From RZZS01 sp964498755 (GTDB lineage Bacteria > Pseudomonadota > Alphaproteobacteria > Micavibrionales > Micavibrionaceae), in assembly GCA_964498755.1 (NCBI GenBank), contig CAZCIB010000003.1:19678-83677 (forward strand): 64,000 nt of DNA, written 5' to 3'. The notes under the pieces are model-generated. The model saw only the letters and a list, made by a program, of their open reading frames with translations. It ran no database searches and had not been told where the DNA came from. The position numbers and the translations under genes were made by a program. Numbering within the stretch: the first letter of the stretch is position 1; the number at the start of each line of letters is the position of its first letter. Below, in pieces: positions 48,868 through 58,160 of this stretch.

Positions 48868-51800
48868 TTAGAATTTGTAAGCCGCGCGCAGAACGCCGGA
48901 GTGCGCGTCGTAGTCTTCCTTGAACTCGAAGGTGTAGTCCGCGGTCAGCTCCCAGTTGTCGACGGCGTAGTAGGTTACGCCAGCGCCAAGGTCGAACGTG
49001 CTCTGCGCAGGATCGAAGCCTTTCGTCTGGAAGGCTGCGCCGCCGCCCGTGAAGGTCGACGTCGTTGCGTACTCGTCACCGACGAAGTCATAGCGGTAAC
49101 CGGCGCGCAGTTCCGGGGAGACGTAAGAGCCGTCAGCCTGCTGGAACATCCATGCCGCGTCAACGCCCAGGCCGAGTTCGAAGATCGAAATTTCGTCCTG
49201 ATCGGTGATGAGGTTCGCCGTGCCAGCGCCCGTTTCCGTGTAGTTGTCCGGATCGTAGTACTGGTAGTTGGCGAGTACGCTCGGCGTAACGGTCAGACCG
49301 CCATCCATCGCGTAGTCACGGCCAAGCTCGGCGAACAGACCCCACGTATCGGCGTCGAAGTCGCCCGAGGCCGTCAGACCGGCAACGCCGCCCACGTTAT
49401 TCCGGCGAACGTCGTTGTCGCCGTGCGCGTAGGTGACCTGACCCGTCAGCCATGTGCGCTCGTCAAGCTCGGTCATGCCGTAGAGAGCGAACTGGTAGGT
49501 GTCGATCTCCGTGTTGGTGCTGTTGGCGTTAGCCGAGTCGACTTCCGTGTCGGAGTAAGCGAAGGAAACGCCGAGCGTCGTGTTGGCGGCGATATTCTGC
49601 GTATCGATGCCAACTGCGATGCCGTAGCTGTCAACGTCGTAGCCGTCAACATTGTCGCGGCGGTCCTGCTCGCCGGTCAGGCCAAAGACCTGTCCCCACA
49701 TGCCAAGACCTTCGCCCATGTTACCGGCGCTCATGCCCGTAGCGGAGCCGTCACGCAGCGCGAACATACGCTCCTGGCCGATCTGAACGCCTTTGTTCAT
49801 GACAGCCGTCGTGGCGACGAGGTTACCGCCGTCAACCGTGGCGGTTGTAGCTTCCGCTTTTTCGGATGCGACAGCCGTGTTGGTTTCAGCAAGAAGGCCG
49901 TCACGAATCGTTTTCAACTCGCCCGTCGCGCCCGTGATCGGAACGATCGCGTTTGCGGCGTTACCCGAGTTGGCGTTTCCGAAAGAGGCCACGGCGTCTT
50001 TGGCAACAACTTTAACCTTCAGAGCTGTCGCGTCCGACGTGTCATTCTGAAGATCAAGCAATGCGGTATCGACGAGCTGGATGGTATTTGCCGTCAGCAG
50101 CGCGTCAAAGTCGATACCACCAGCAGCTTCGTTACCAATGACCGTGATCGTATCGCCCGTCAGATCGCCGGAGCTGGCGTCCACGCCGATTTTCAGCGTA
50201 CCGCCAACCGTTACGGTTTTCGTGTTTGCGTCAATCACGGCGTCAACAACGGCAACCGTATCCGGATCAAACACATCCGTCTTACGAAGGTTGATCGTCG
50301 TTTCCGTCGTGGCATTACCGATCGTTGCGTTGTCCAGAAGCTTGATCTGGTTACCTGCAACAACGGTCGTGGTCTTGGTCGTATCCGTACCAATGTTCAC
50401 ATTGTTGGCGTTGCTGCCAAGCGATGTAATCTTGCCAGCCGTACCAAGAGCCGTTGTGAATGCGCCATCGATAAACAGATCGGCGCCAGCGCCGGTCGAA
50501 GCATCAATGATGGCATTATTGGTAGTACCGGAAATCGAAACAGTTCCATCGAGGTCGATATCACCGCCCGTGCCATTACCAATGGTAAGGTCGCCACCTG
50601 TGTTGGTTACGTCGACATTCAATGTGCCGTCAACGTCAACAACAGCAGCCGTGTCAGCGGCCTGGCCAGTCACGCTTTTGTTAATTGTAGCCGTTGCGTT
50701 GCTGGAGACCTTGAACAAACCGACGGCCGTTGTGCCCACTGCTTCACTGAACGTGTAGCTAGCAGCATCCGTGCCGTTACCAACAATAACCTGACCTTCG
50801 CCAGCCGTATCAGCATCTACAGTGCCAGACACCGTCTTGCCACTGCCAAGAAGCTGAAGTTGGTCAGCATCGTCAAGGTCTATGTTGTCAACGTAAAGGT
50901 TGCCTTTAACCTGAACGATGTTGTCTGCGCCTTCGGCAGTATCGACCTGAAGCTGGTCAAGAGTGCTTCCGCTCGCACCAAGGTCTCCCTCAAATACGAC
51001 TGTGCCGGCGCCGTTGGTTATATCAACAATACCTTCGCTACCGGTTCCGGCATTCGTGATCGCGTTTTTAACCGTAATCGTTTTCGCGCCAGGCGTCAGG
51101 ACCAACTCGGCCGTTGCGCCTTCCAGCGTAATCGTGCTGGCTTGAAGCGTACGGTCAACGCCGTCTGCGTCAAGAGTGAGAGCTTTGGTGTTGGCGATCT
51201 CTAGCGTTGTCAGGCCGGTCGTGTTACCGATATGGCCTTTCACAGTAGTGGCATGATCGATATCGAGGATACCTGCGCCGTTGATGTCACCAATGTGGGT
51301 TTTGGCGGCTCCGGTTTCGATTTCAGCAGCTGAACCAAGCGTGAAGTTGGTTGCTTTCAGGGCTTCGTTTGCAATCAGCTTCGTGCCGGCGGCAATATCA
51401 ACGGTATCGATATTGTTGCCCATGGCTGTCGCGATCGTAACGGTTTTACCAGCTCCGCCAAGAATGTTGATATTGTTTGTATCGTCAGCATTTCCGCCGG
51501 AAAGCGCACCTGTTACAACGTAGCTCCCCCCCGTAGCGTCGAAGTTAACAGTCTGCGTGCTGTTAGAGCCTCCGCCTGTGCCCAGAGTGATCGCTGCGCC
51601 GGTCACGGCTTTCTGAAAGGTCACCGTCGCTCCACCGCCATCTGTTTGACCGATAAGGATGGTGCCAGTGCCTTTACCAGTTGCATCCACGTCAACCGTC
51701 TCTTCAAAAACAACAGTCGCAGAGGTAGCGTCAGCGCCGCCGATTGTAATGTCGGCAAGTTGCTTGTTCGCTGCGCCGCCGTTACCAACCACGCCCTTTA

Positions 51801-52386
51801 CCGTTACTGTGCCGCCTGTGTTCGTGATATCGAGCTTACCTTCACCGGCAGCATCGCCTTTACCGCTCAAAGGGCCAGTAATGGTTTGAGTGCCAGAGCC
51901 ATTAAGGACAAGCGTAGAGCCGACTGCAGCTCCTGCATCGTCGTCAAACTCGACCAGTGTCGCCGTAATATCTCCGCCAACATTCAGCGTCGCATCATCG
52001 GCGGCATTACCATCACCGTCATAGATCTTCAGGTTATCAACGTTGATGTTACCGGTAACCGTTACCGTGACCGCATCAACATCACCGCCAGCACCTTCCG
52101 TCGATTCCAACGTCAAGTCGCCAGCGGCGCCATCAACAGCGGCACCAATCAAGACGTTACCCGTAATCGTGAGGTTGGTAGAGCCGCCCGCACCATCGTT
52201 GGCGTCAATAATCAAGTTACCATCAGCAGGGGTGCCGGTGTCAGTCACCGTACCAGGATCCGCAGACGTCTCGTCAAGCGTAACGTCTGCACCGTTAAGG
52301 TCAAGCGCAGCGCTTGCCGGAACAGCAAACCCGCCGAGGGCCACCACGGCCGTTCCAACGAGAAGCGTTTTTTTAAAGTTCGTCAT
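48868..52386 (-). CDS. Type V autotransporter, beta-helix passenger
   Basis: A 1172-residue surface protein. A signal peptide (LLVGTAVVALGGFAVPASA) ends at about residue 26. The passenger (about 27-870) is Gly/Asn/Asp/Thr-rich with many short beta-strand repeats (VTVTGNINV, LNVGGDI) typical of a beta-helix. The C-terminal 280 or so residues form the autotransporter barrel (GLGMWGQVFGLTGEQDRRD, in pieces, to RAAYKF) ending in Phe. Such proteins act as adhesins or surface layers, as rickettsial OmpB does. A lysine methyltransferase gene lies divergently 704 bp upstream. Long open frames on the opposite strand are composition shadows. Confidence 0.92.
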   Translation of the reverse strand: MTNFKKTLLVGTAVVALGGFAVPASAALDLNGADVTLDETSADPGTVTDTGTPADGNLIIDANDGAGGSTNLTITGNVLIGAAVDGAAGDLTLESTEGAGGDVDAVTVTVTGNINVDNLKIYDGDGNAADDATLNVGGDITATLVEFDDDAGAAVGSTLVLNGSGTQTITGPLSGKGDAAGEGKLDITNTGGTVTVKGVVGNGGAANKQLADITIGGADATSATVVFEETVDVDATGKGTGTILIGQTDGGGATVTFQKAVTGAAITLGTGGGSNSTQTVNFDATGGSYVVTGALSGGNADDTNNINILGGAGKTVTIATAMGNNIDTVDIAAGTKLIANEALKATNFTLGSAAEIETGAAKTHIGDINGAGILDIDHATTVKGHIGNTTGLTTLEIANTKALTLDADGVDRTLQASTITLEGATAELVLTPGAKTITVKNAITNAGTGSEGIVDITNGAGTVVFEGDLGASGSTLDQLQVDTAEGADNIVQVKGNLYVDNIDLDDADQLQLLGSGKTVSGTVDADTAGEGQVIVGNGTDAASYTFSEAVGTTAVGLFKVSSNATATINKSVTGQAADTAAVVDVDGTLNVDVTNTGGDLTIGNGTGGDIDLDGTVSISGTTNNAIIDASTGAGADLFIDGAFTTALGTAGKITSLGSNANNVNIGTDTTKTTTVVAGNQIKLLDNATIGNATTETTINLRKTDVFDPDTVAVVDAVIDANTKTVTVGGTLKIGVDASSGDLTGDTITVIGNEAAGGIDFDALLTANTIQLVDTALLDLQNDTSDATALKVKVVAKDAVASFGNANSGNAANAIVPITGATGELKTIRDGLLAETNTAVASEKAEATTATVDGGNLVATTAVMNKGVQIGQERMFALRDGSATGMSAGNMGEGLGMWGQVFGLTGEQDRRDNVDGYDVDSYGIAVGIDTQNIAANTTLGVSFAYSDTEVDSANANSTNTEIDTYQFALYGMTELDERTWLTGQVTYAHGDNDVRRNNVGGVAGLTASGDFDADTWGLFAELGRDYAMDGGLTVTPSVLANYQYYDPDNYTETGAGTANLITDQDEISIFELGLGVDAAWMFQQADGSYVSPELRAGYRYDFVGDEYATTSTFTGGGAAFQTKGFDPAQSTFDLGAGVTYYAVDNWELTADYTFEFKEDYDAHSGVLRAAYKF

Positions 52387-53090
52387 AGTGTGTATTCTCC
52401 CTTAGTTTGGAAAAGAGTTTGAACAAAAAACATGCCTCCGCGGGACCTCCCGCGAAAACAATTCGAATTTGTTCCAGGGCGTGTTTGCCATTTGGTAACC
52501 AGAGATTTCTGTTTTTTTATGTATATACGCGCCGGACGCGAATCCGTACGCGCTAAAAATGTACCAATAATGCAACGGCTGGCCAACCCGCTTTTTATCC
52601 ACAGGGTGAAATTAACCGAAAGGATGTGGCAAATAGGACACAGTTGGGAGTTGGCAGTTGGCAGTTGGGAGTTGTGAGTTTCCCCTCACCCAATCTCGGC
52701 TAATGCTTTGCCTTCGTCAAAGCATAGCCTCGCTACCCTCTCCCGAGGGAGAGGGATTTGGGGGAGGCTTGCTCTTATGCCCCTCTCCCCCGGGAGAGGG
52801 AGGGGCCCGGCGAAGCGCGGCGGCGCGCAGGCGGGAGGGTGAGGGGAACTCACGACTCACGACTCGCCGCTCGTATCCCCGCAGGATATTCCGGCGCATT
52901 GTTTCCCCGGGGGACACGATAGGCCCTGACGGGCCTTTATCGATGTCCCCTTGATGCGCGACTCACGTCTCACAACTCACGACTTACAACTCAACAACTG
53001 CCAACCGCCAACTGCCAACCGCCAACTAATCCTTGACTGGAAACTGGTAACTGGTAACAGATAACCGACAACTGATAACAGGAGACTGAC
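52387..53090. repeat. Repeat-filled 704-bp region between autotransporter and methyltransferase genes
   Basis: From 52640: GTTGGCAGTTGGCAGTTGGG words, a CCCCTCACCC / GGTGAGGGG palindrome with CTCTCCCCCGGGAGAGGG inside (about 52775-52845; close to 24720-24790), then CACGACTCACGACTC words. Next comes a CCCGGGGG...TGTCCC block and CAACTCACGACTTACAACTC. Last are CCAACCGCCAACTGCCAACC against AACTGGTAACTGGTAAC, ending just before the methyltransferase ATG. Region 52387-52640 is AT-rich in part and should hold the autotransporter promoter; no clear one was identified. AGGGAG precedes its ATG. Confidence 0.75.
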
Positions 53091-54668
53091 ATGGCCCTCG
53101 GCAATCTCGCGATCAAGGAAGACGCCCCCAAATCCAACGCATACGATGATGTGCCTTATCAGAGTTTTTCCTATCCGCAGACGCATCCGGAGCATCTGTA
53201 TACGGTGGCGAAGCTGTTCGGCATGAAGGACATCCCCGATTTCCGGCGGGCGAAGATTCTGGAGCTCGGCTGCGCGAGCGGGGGAAATCTCCTGCCGCTG
53301 GCCTGTCTGTACCCGGACTGCGAGATGACGGGGATCGACCTGTCCGAGGAGCAGATCAGGGAAGGCCGGCAGCATATCGAAAATCTGGGCCTTGAAAATA
53401 TTACGCTCGAGCAGAAGAACATTATGGACGTGACGCCCGGTTTCGGGGCGTTCGACTATATTATCGTGCACGGCATTCTGTCATGGGTGCCGGAAGAGGT
53501 CGGCGATAAAATCCTGTCGATCTGTAAAGAGAATCTCTCGGAGCGCGGGCTGGCGGTCGTGAGCTATAACACGCTGCCGGGGTGGAACTTCGTGAAGTCG
53601 CTGCGGGATATGATGCTCTATCACACCGAACGCTTTACCGATCCGAAGGAAGCGATCACGCAGGCGCGCGCGCTGCTGGAGTTTCTCTACGAGAACGCGC
53701 AGAGCGAGGCCTATAAGAAAGTCATCGAGGGCGAGCGGCAGTTATTGTCGAAGGTCAACGATTCTTACCTGTTCCACGATCATCTGGAAACGATCAACCG
53801 CCAGTTCTATTTCCACGAGGTCGCAGGCGCGATGAACGACAAGGGCCTGCAATATGTCGGCGACAGCGCCTATACGGCGATGTATGTCGGCAACATGCCC
53901 AAGGGCGCGGTGGAGAAGCTGCAGAGCGTCGGCGATATCGTCCGGCAGGAGCAGTACATGGATTTCATCACCAACCGCCGTTTTCGCACCACGATCATGA
54001 CGCATCAGGGGATCGAGCTGAACCGCGCGCTGAACACGGAAAACATTTTCGATTTCACGCTGGAAAGCGATATCAGGCCGCAGGACGAAAAGGCTGAACT
54101 CAAAGAAGAAATGACGTTCGTCTATGAAAACGGCAAGACTTTGAATACGCGCGGGCGGCCGACTTCGGCGCTGATGCTCGAAATCCGCAACATGCCGCAG
54201 AGATTTACGATGAACGAACTGATCGACGCGGCTGTTAAAACACACAAAATCGAACGCAACGCCGCAAATAAAAGCGCAATTGAAACCGGCCTGAAGCTGG
54301 CGCTGAGCGGGGCGATCAAGCTTTGCAGCGAGGGCGTCAACTTCGCGCGCGAAGTCAGCAAGAAGCCAAAAGCCTTTGATTTGGCCCGCTATCAGGCCGC
54401 CGCGCCCAACACGTATATTTATACCAACACGTCCGGCCAGACCGTGAACGGCGACGTCTTCACCTCGCATATCCTGCGCTATCTCGACGGCAAAACGGAT
54501 CTGGACAAGCTGGTTGAAAAACTCGCCGATCACGCGGAAAAAGGCGAACTCACCGTCAAGAAAGGCGATCAGCCCGTGACGGAGCGCAAGGCGCTGATCG
54601 AAAACCTGAAGCCTGCCGCCGAAGGACGCCTGAAACAGCTGGCGGCGCAAAGATTGCTGGTGGCCTGA
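53091..54668 (+). CDS. SAM-dependent methyltransferase with regulatory domain (protein-lysine methyltransferase type)
   Basis: A 525-residue protein. N-terminal SAM-binding domain with motif I ILELGCASGGNLLPLA (about residues 55-70), GIDLSEEQI, and VHGILSWVPE. A methyltransferase-regulatory domain (about 215-300, VNDSYLFHDHLETINRQFYFHEV, in pieces) and a C-terminal winged region follow. This architecture matches rickettsial PKMT1/PKMT2, which methylate lysines of the OmpB autotransporter. Divergence from an autotransporter gene strengthens that reading. The array 52978-53088 ends almost at its ATG. Confidence 0.85.
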   Translation: MALGNLAIKEDAPKSNAYDDVPYQSFSYPQTHPEHLYTVAKLFGMKDIPDFRRAKILELGCASGGNLLPLACLYPDCEMTGIDLSEEQIREGRQHIENLGLENITLEQKNIMDVTPGFGAFDYIIVHGILSWVPEEVGDKILSICKENLSERGLAVVSYNTLPGWNFVKSLRDMMLYHTERFTDPKEAITQARALLEFLYENAQSEAYKKVIEGERQLLSKVNDSYLFHDHLETINRQFYFHEVAGAMNDKGLQYVGDSAYTAMYVGNMPKGAVEKLQSVGDIVRQEQYMDFITNRRFRTTIMTHQGIELNRALNTENIFDFTLESDIRPQDEKAELKEEMTFVYENGKTLNTRGRPTSALMLEIRNMPQRFTMNELIDAAVKTHKIERNAANKSAIETGLKLALSGAIKLCSEGVNFAREVSKKPKAFDLARYQAAAPNTYIYTNTSGQTVNGDVFTSHILRYLDGKTDLDKLVEKLADHAEKGELTVKKGDQPVTERKALIENLKPAAEGRLKQLAAQRLLVA

Positions 54669-54673
54669 GGCGC

Positions 54674-55219
54674 CTAACCGATCTCTTCAAGCGCTTTGGT
54701 AATGCCCTTGAGCGACATGTTGACGCGGATCGTCTGACCGCTCGTATCAAGGAAAAGAATGGAGGCCTGCGAGCCGCGCTTTAGCTTTTCCAGCAGTTCA
54801 TCGCTCAGCGATAAAAACGCGAAACAGCCGTTCGCGTTGCAATAACGCGGGCGGAAGGTAAACGGCTCGCCCTCGTCGATGATCATCTGCATGCCGGGTT
54901 CCAGCAATATCCCGAGCGGCAGGATCACAACGCCGCGGGCGTTGTCCTGGTCCGCCGGAAAGCCGATCGCGAATTCCGCCACGCGCTGGCCGCTTTCCTG
55001 AACGACAAGGCGCTGGAATATCTCGCAGGACCCCGGGTCGCGGTTTTCCGTGCCGTCCTCGTTTTTGTTGCAGCGCACGGTCCAGAATTGCGCGGGCTGC
55101 GCTTGCGTTTCCGCGCTTGCGTTCTGCGTATCCTGCCCGATCACGGAATGGCTCAGGAAAACGAGGCCGGAGAAAATGATAACGACGAAAGCGATTATGG
55201 CCGGACGGCTTTTCAACAT
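54674..55219 (-). CDS. Invasion-associated locus B (IalB) family protein
   Basis: From ATG 55219 (AAGG 8 nt upstream) the protein has 181 residues. A signal anchor or peptide (IIAFVVIIFSGLVFLSHSVIG) is followed by the IalB domain: FWTVRCNKN, CEIFQRLVV, GVVILPLGILLEPGMQM (in pieces), FRPRYCNANGCFAFLSL (in pieces). IalB proteins are periplasmic or envelope proteins first named in Bartonella; a stress or host-interaction role is proposed. A longer frame upstream runs into the tRNA gene and is rejected. It converges on the methyltransferase with 5 nt between stops. Confidence 0.85.
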   Translation of the reverse strand: MLKSRPAIIAFVVIIFSGLVFLSHSVIGQDTQNASAETQAQPAQFWTVRCNKNEDGTENRDPGSCEIFQRLVVQESGQRVAEFAIGFPADQDNARGVVILPLGILLEPGMQMIIDEGEPFTFRPRYCNANGCFAFLSLSDELLEKLKRGSQASILFLDTSGQTIRVNMSLKGITKALEEIG

Positions 55220-55312
55220 GGCGGTCACCTTGTTTGCGTTTAGATTTCGTAAATGCACGGACAGCTCCGATTTGCTGCTAGCTAGCCACCCGAAGCCCGT
55301 AAGGGCGAAGGG

Positions 55313-55387
55313 TGGTGCTGCCGGAGAGATTTGAACTCTCGGCCTCTCCCTTACCAAGGGAGTGCTCTACCCCTGAGCTACGGCAGC
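55313..55387 (-). tRNA. tRNA-Thr (GGT)
   Basis: The minus strand folds as a full cloverleaf: acceptor GCTGCCG/CGGCAGC, D arm GCTC-AGGGGTA-GAGC, anticodon arm CTCCC-TTGGTAA-GGGAG with anticodon GGT, and T arm GAGAG-TTCAAAT-CTCTC. The discriminator A and an encoded CCA follow. Length is 75 nt with CCA. Confidence 0.97.
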
Positions 55388-55594
55388 GATATCCGGGAAT
55401 GTTTAATGGATTGAATTTATAATGTCCAGAGGGGAATGAAACGCGGACGGCGCAGCCATCATCCCCGCCGCCGGGGCGCGAACCTTATCCCCAAAAACCT
55501 CGCCTCGCATCTATGAAAAAACTGGCGGGATTTGCCTTTAATCGCCTAGGCTTAGACAGATAAATTGCCAAACTTCGTCATAATTTAACCGCAG

Positions 55595-55756
55595 ATGCCT
55601 GCAAAAAAAGACACGGATAAACAGCCGGACAAACAGCAAGACAAGCTCGCGAAGCGGGCCGCCGCCCTGCGGGAGAACTTGAGAAAACGCAAGGCGTCAG
55701 GAACAAACAAGGATAAAGGAACACGCGATGCTTCAGACCGCGCCGGAAAAGAATAA
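55595..55756 (+). CDS. Small basic hypothetical protein upstream of dcd
   Basis: A 53-residue, Lys/Arg-rich protein with AKRAAALRENLRKRKAS in the middle. The AAALRENLRRRK-type motif recurs in short proteins near murA in alphaproteobacteria (from memory). It overlaps the dcd start by 29 nt in another frame, so the two are likely coupled. Function is unknown. Confidence 0.6.
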   Translation: MPAKKDTDKQPDKQQDKLAKRAAALRENLRKRKASGTNKDKGTRDASDRAGKE

Positions 55757-56357
55757 AGAACAGAACAACGCGCCGGACGCGCAGGACTGCCCGCCCGGCA
55801 TTCTCCCGGATGTGGAAATTCGGGAATTATCCTTGCGCTCCGGCATGATAGAGCCTTTTGTTGAGAAGCAGAAAGCGGAAGGCATGATTTCCTACGGGCT
55901 TTCGTCCTATGGCTATGACGCCCGGCTCGCCCCGGAATTCATGGTTTTCACCAATGTGGACAACGCGCTTGTCGACCCGAAGGAATTTTCCGATAAAAGT
56001 TTTGTTGAAAGAAACGCCGATACGTGCATTATTCCGCCGAACAGTTTTGCGCTTGCGCGCACGGTGGAATATTTCCGGATACCGGACGACGTGATGGTGA
56101 TCTGTCTGGGGAAAAGCACCTATGCGCGCTGCGGGTTGATCGTGAACGTGACGCCGCTGGAGCCGGGATGGGAAGGTCAGGTCACGCTTGAGATATCGAA
56201 CACAACGCCCTTGCCCGCAAAGGTTTACGCCAATGAGGGCATTGCGCAGTTCCTGTTTTTCAAGGGCGCGCGGCCATGCGGAACGAGCTACGCCGACCGC
56301 GCCGGGAAATATATGGGGCAGCGGGGGGTGACGTTGCCGAGGATCAAGGCGGGATAA
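55728..56357 (+). CDS. dcd: dCTP deaminase
   Basis: Converts dCTP to dUTP. The 209-residue protein has a 27-residue N-terminal extension, then ISYGLSSYGYDARLA, GKSTYARCGLIVNVTPLEPGWEGQVTLEISNTTPLP (in pieces, with the catalytic Glu), and the terminal YMGQRGVTLPRI. AAAGGA precedes ATG 55728. Together with dgt it affects dNTP supply. Confidence 0.94.
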   Translation: MLQTAPEKNKEQNNAPDAQDCPPGILPDVEIRELSLRSGMIEPFVEKQKAEGMISYGLSSYGYDARLAPEFMVFTNVDNALVDPKEFSDKSFVERNADTCIIPPNSFALARTVEYFRIPDDVMVICLGKSTYARCGLIVNVTPLEPGWEGQVTLEISNTTPLPAKVYANEGIAQFLFFKGARPCGTSYADRAGKYMGQRGVTLPRIKAG

Positions 56358-56383
56358 GGACTGCGCAATATAGAAACAGGTTT

Positions 56384-56560
56384 TAACTACGGAGAAAAGG
56401 AGGACAAGGAGTTTTCTGGCGGTTTGATAAAAGCTTTCAACGCCCGGACGTCATCACGGCTTTTTTATCTCGCCATATCGCGCAAGCGCGAAGGCTTACG
56501 CCGGAGTGGCGATCATTAGCGTTTTGAGCAGACTCCTAATACTCCTCTTCTCTGTAGTTT
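56384..56560. repeat. ACTACGGAGAAAAGGAGG / CTCCTCTTCTCTGTAGT inverted array
   Basis: The arms are AACTACGGAGAAAAGGAGG (from 56384) and ACTCCTCTTCTCTGTAGTT (to 56560). Nested in them is TTCTGGCGGTTTGATAAAAG paired with CTTTTTTATCTCGCCA. It fills the dcd-murA gap and matches the core of the element at 27225-27295. Confidence 0.8.
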
Positions 56561-56582
56561 TTTAATTTGAAAGAGTTTTTGA

Positions 56583-57929
56583 ATGACAACCGCAACCGCA
56601 CAGCAAAACGTCATTGATCTCGGCTCGATCGAGGTCGCCGAATCGATCAAATCGTCGACGCTTGAAAAGCTGCGCATTACCGGCGGCCATGCGCTGAACG
56701 GCGAGATCGAAATTTCCGGCGCAAAGAACGCGGCGCTCAAGCTCATGTGCGCTTCGCTCCTGACCGAGGACACGCTGCAGCTCGGCAACATGCCTGTGAG
56801 CCTTGGCGACATGCGCACCTCCGCCGTGCTTTTGAAACATATCGGCGTCTCGGTCCTGCAGCGCGCCGACGGCATGGTTCTGCTTCAGGCGCGGGACATT
56901 AAAAACCCGGTCGCGCCTTATGACCTGGTCCGGAAAATGCGGGCGAGCATTCTCGTGCTCGGGCCCCTCCTCGCCCGCAACGGCTATGCGGAAGTATCGC
57001 TGCCCGGCGGCTGCGCCATCGGCACCCGGCCCGTCGACTTCCATATCGAGGGGCTGAAAGCTCTGGGCGCGGAGATCGATATTGAAAACGGCTATATCAA
57101 GGCCAGCGCGAAAAACGGCCTTGCGGGCGGGCGCTACCGCTTCCCGAAAGTCAGCCACACCGGCACGGAAAACCTGATGATGGCGGCGACGCTGGCGAGA
57201 GGCGAAACGGTTCTGGAGAACTGCGCGCGCGAACCCGAAGTCGCCGACCTCGCCGAATGTCTCAATAAAATGGGCGCGCAAATCGAGGGCGCAGGCACGG
57301 ATACGATCCGCGTTCAGGGCGCCGAAAAACTCCACGGCGCCGCGCATGACGTGATCTCCGACCGCATCGAAACCGGCACATGGATGATCGCCGCCGGCAT
57401 GACGGGCGGGGAATTGCTGCTGAAGAACGGCAGTTTGCGGGATTTACAGGCTTTGACTGCCTTGCTCCGCGCCGCCGACATGCATATCGACGAAACGCCG
57501 GAGGGCATCAAGGTCACGCGCAACGGCATGCGCCTGACCGGCATGGACATCATGACCGAGCCGCATCCCGGATTTCCCACGGATTTACAGGCCCAGATGA
57601 TGGCCCTGCTCTGCACCTGCGCGGGCGCGGGCATGATCACAGAAACCATCTGGGAAAACCGCTTCATGCACGTGCCCGAGCTCTGCCGCATGGGCGCCAA
57701 CATCACCGTGCACGGCTCCTCCGCGATTATCCGCGGCGTGCCGAAGCTCAAGGGCGCGGAGGTCATGGCCACGGACTTGCGCGCCAGCGTCGCGCTTGTG
57801 CTCGCCGGACTTGTCGCCGAGGGCGACACTGTCGTTAACCGCATCTATCACCTCGACCGCGGCTATGAGCGCATCGTCGAAAAACTCTCAAACGTCGGCG
57901 CGGAGATCGAGCGGGTGAGCGGGAGCTAA
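56583..57929 (+). CDS. murA: UDP-N-acetylglucosamine 1-carboxyvinyltransferase
   Basis: First committed enzyme of peptidoglycan synthesis: transfers enolpyruvate from PEP to UDP-GlcNAc. 448 residues with a 27-residue N-terminal extension over the usual start. EISGAKNAALKLM (about 43-55), the catalytic-loop LPGGCAIGTRPVD with Cys144, GTWMIAAGMTGGE and HPGFPTDLQAQMMAL (in pieces) are present. The active-site Cys makes fosfomycin sensitivity expected. Confidence 0.97.
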   Translation: MTTATAQQNVIDLGSIEVAESIKSSTLEKLRITGGHALNGEIEISGAKNAALKLMCASLLTEDTLQLGNMPVSLGDMRTSAVLLKHIGVSVLQRADGMVLLQARDIKNPVAPYDLVRKMRASILVLGPLLARNGYAEVSLPGGCAIGTRPVDFHIEGLKALGAEIDIENGYIKASAKNGLAGGRYRFPKVSHTGTENLMMAATLARGETVLENCAREPEVADLAECLNKMGAQIEGAGTDTIRVQGAEKLHGAAHDVISDRIETGTWMIAAGMTGGELLLKNGSLRDLQALTALLRAADMHIDETPEGIKVTRNGMRLTGMDIMTEPHPGFPTDLQAQMMALLCTCAGAGMITETIWENRFMHVPELCRMGANITVHGSSAIIRGVPKLKGAEVMATDLRASVALVLAGLVAEGDTVVNRIYHLDRGYERIVEKLSNVGAEIERVSGS

Positions 57930-58056
57930 GCCACAATCCGTACGCAAATTGTTCCCTCTGTTCGAAGTTCGAAAACAGGACTATATTAATTATGCGCCTG
58001 AATTGTTCGGCGCGTCTGCGGTCGCATAAGGCCGCACCCGCATGGAGTGTAAACTC

Positions 58057-58092
58057 ATGGCCGATACGAAGAAAAAACCCGCCAAAAAGTAA
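58057..58092 (+). other. Candidate 11-codon peptide or leader in a possible small RNA
   Basis: ATG at 58057 with GGAG 9 nt upstream opens MADTKKKPAKK and stops at 58092; a strong terminator follows at 58126. An AT-rich ACTATATTAATTATG stretch at about 57980-57994 might hold the promoter. The unit could be a short basic peptide gene or a small noncoding RNA; sequence alone does not decide. Confidence 0.4.
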
Positions 58093-58125
58093 TCTTCCGG
58101 CGCTCTCATAGAGGGCGTTCATCGA

Positions 58126-58160
58126 CCCCCGCAAGACTTATCAGGCGTGCGGGGGTTTTT
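58126..58160 (+). terminator. Rho-independent terminator after the small transcript
   Basis: Stem CCCCCGCA (58126-58133) and TGCGGGGG (58148-58155), 14-nt loop, then five T. It ends the putative small transcript and may also stop murA transcription before hisG. Confidence 0.85.

Noticed and set aside
48775..51204. An 809-residue open frame opposite the autotransporter
   Set aside because: It is a composition shadow of the Gly/Asn/Thr-rich repeats. The minus-strand frame has a signal peptide, beta-barrel and terminator, while this one has no recognisable domain.
55220..55357. N-terminal extension of the IalB-like protein
   Set aside because: It would be translated from the tRNA-Thr region; the good ribosome site and the signal sequence start at 55219.
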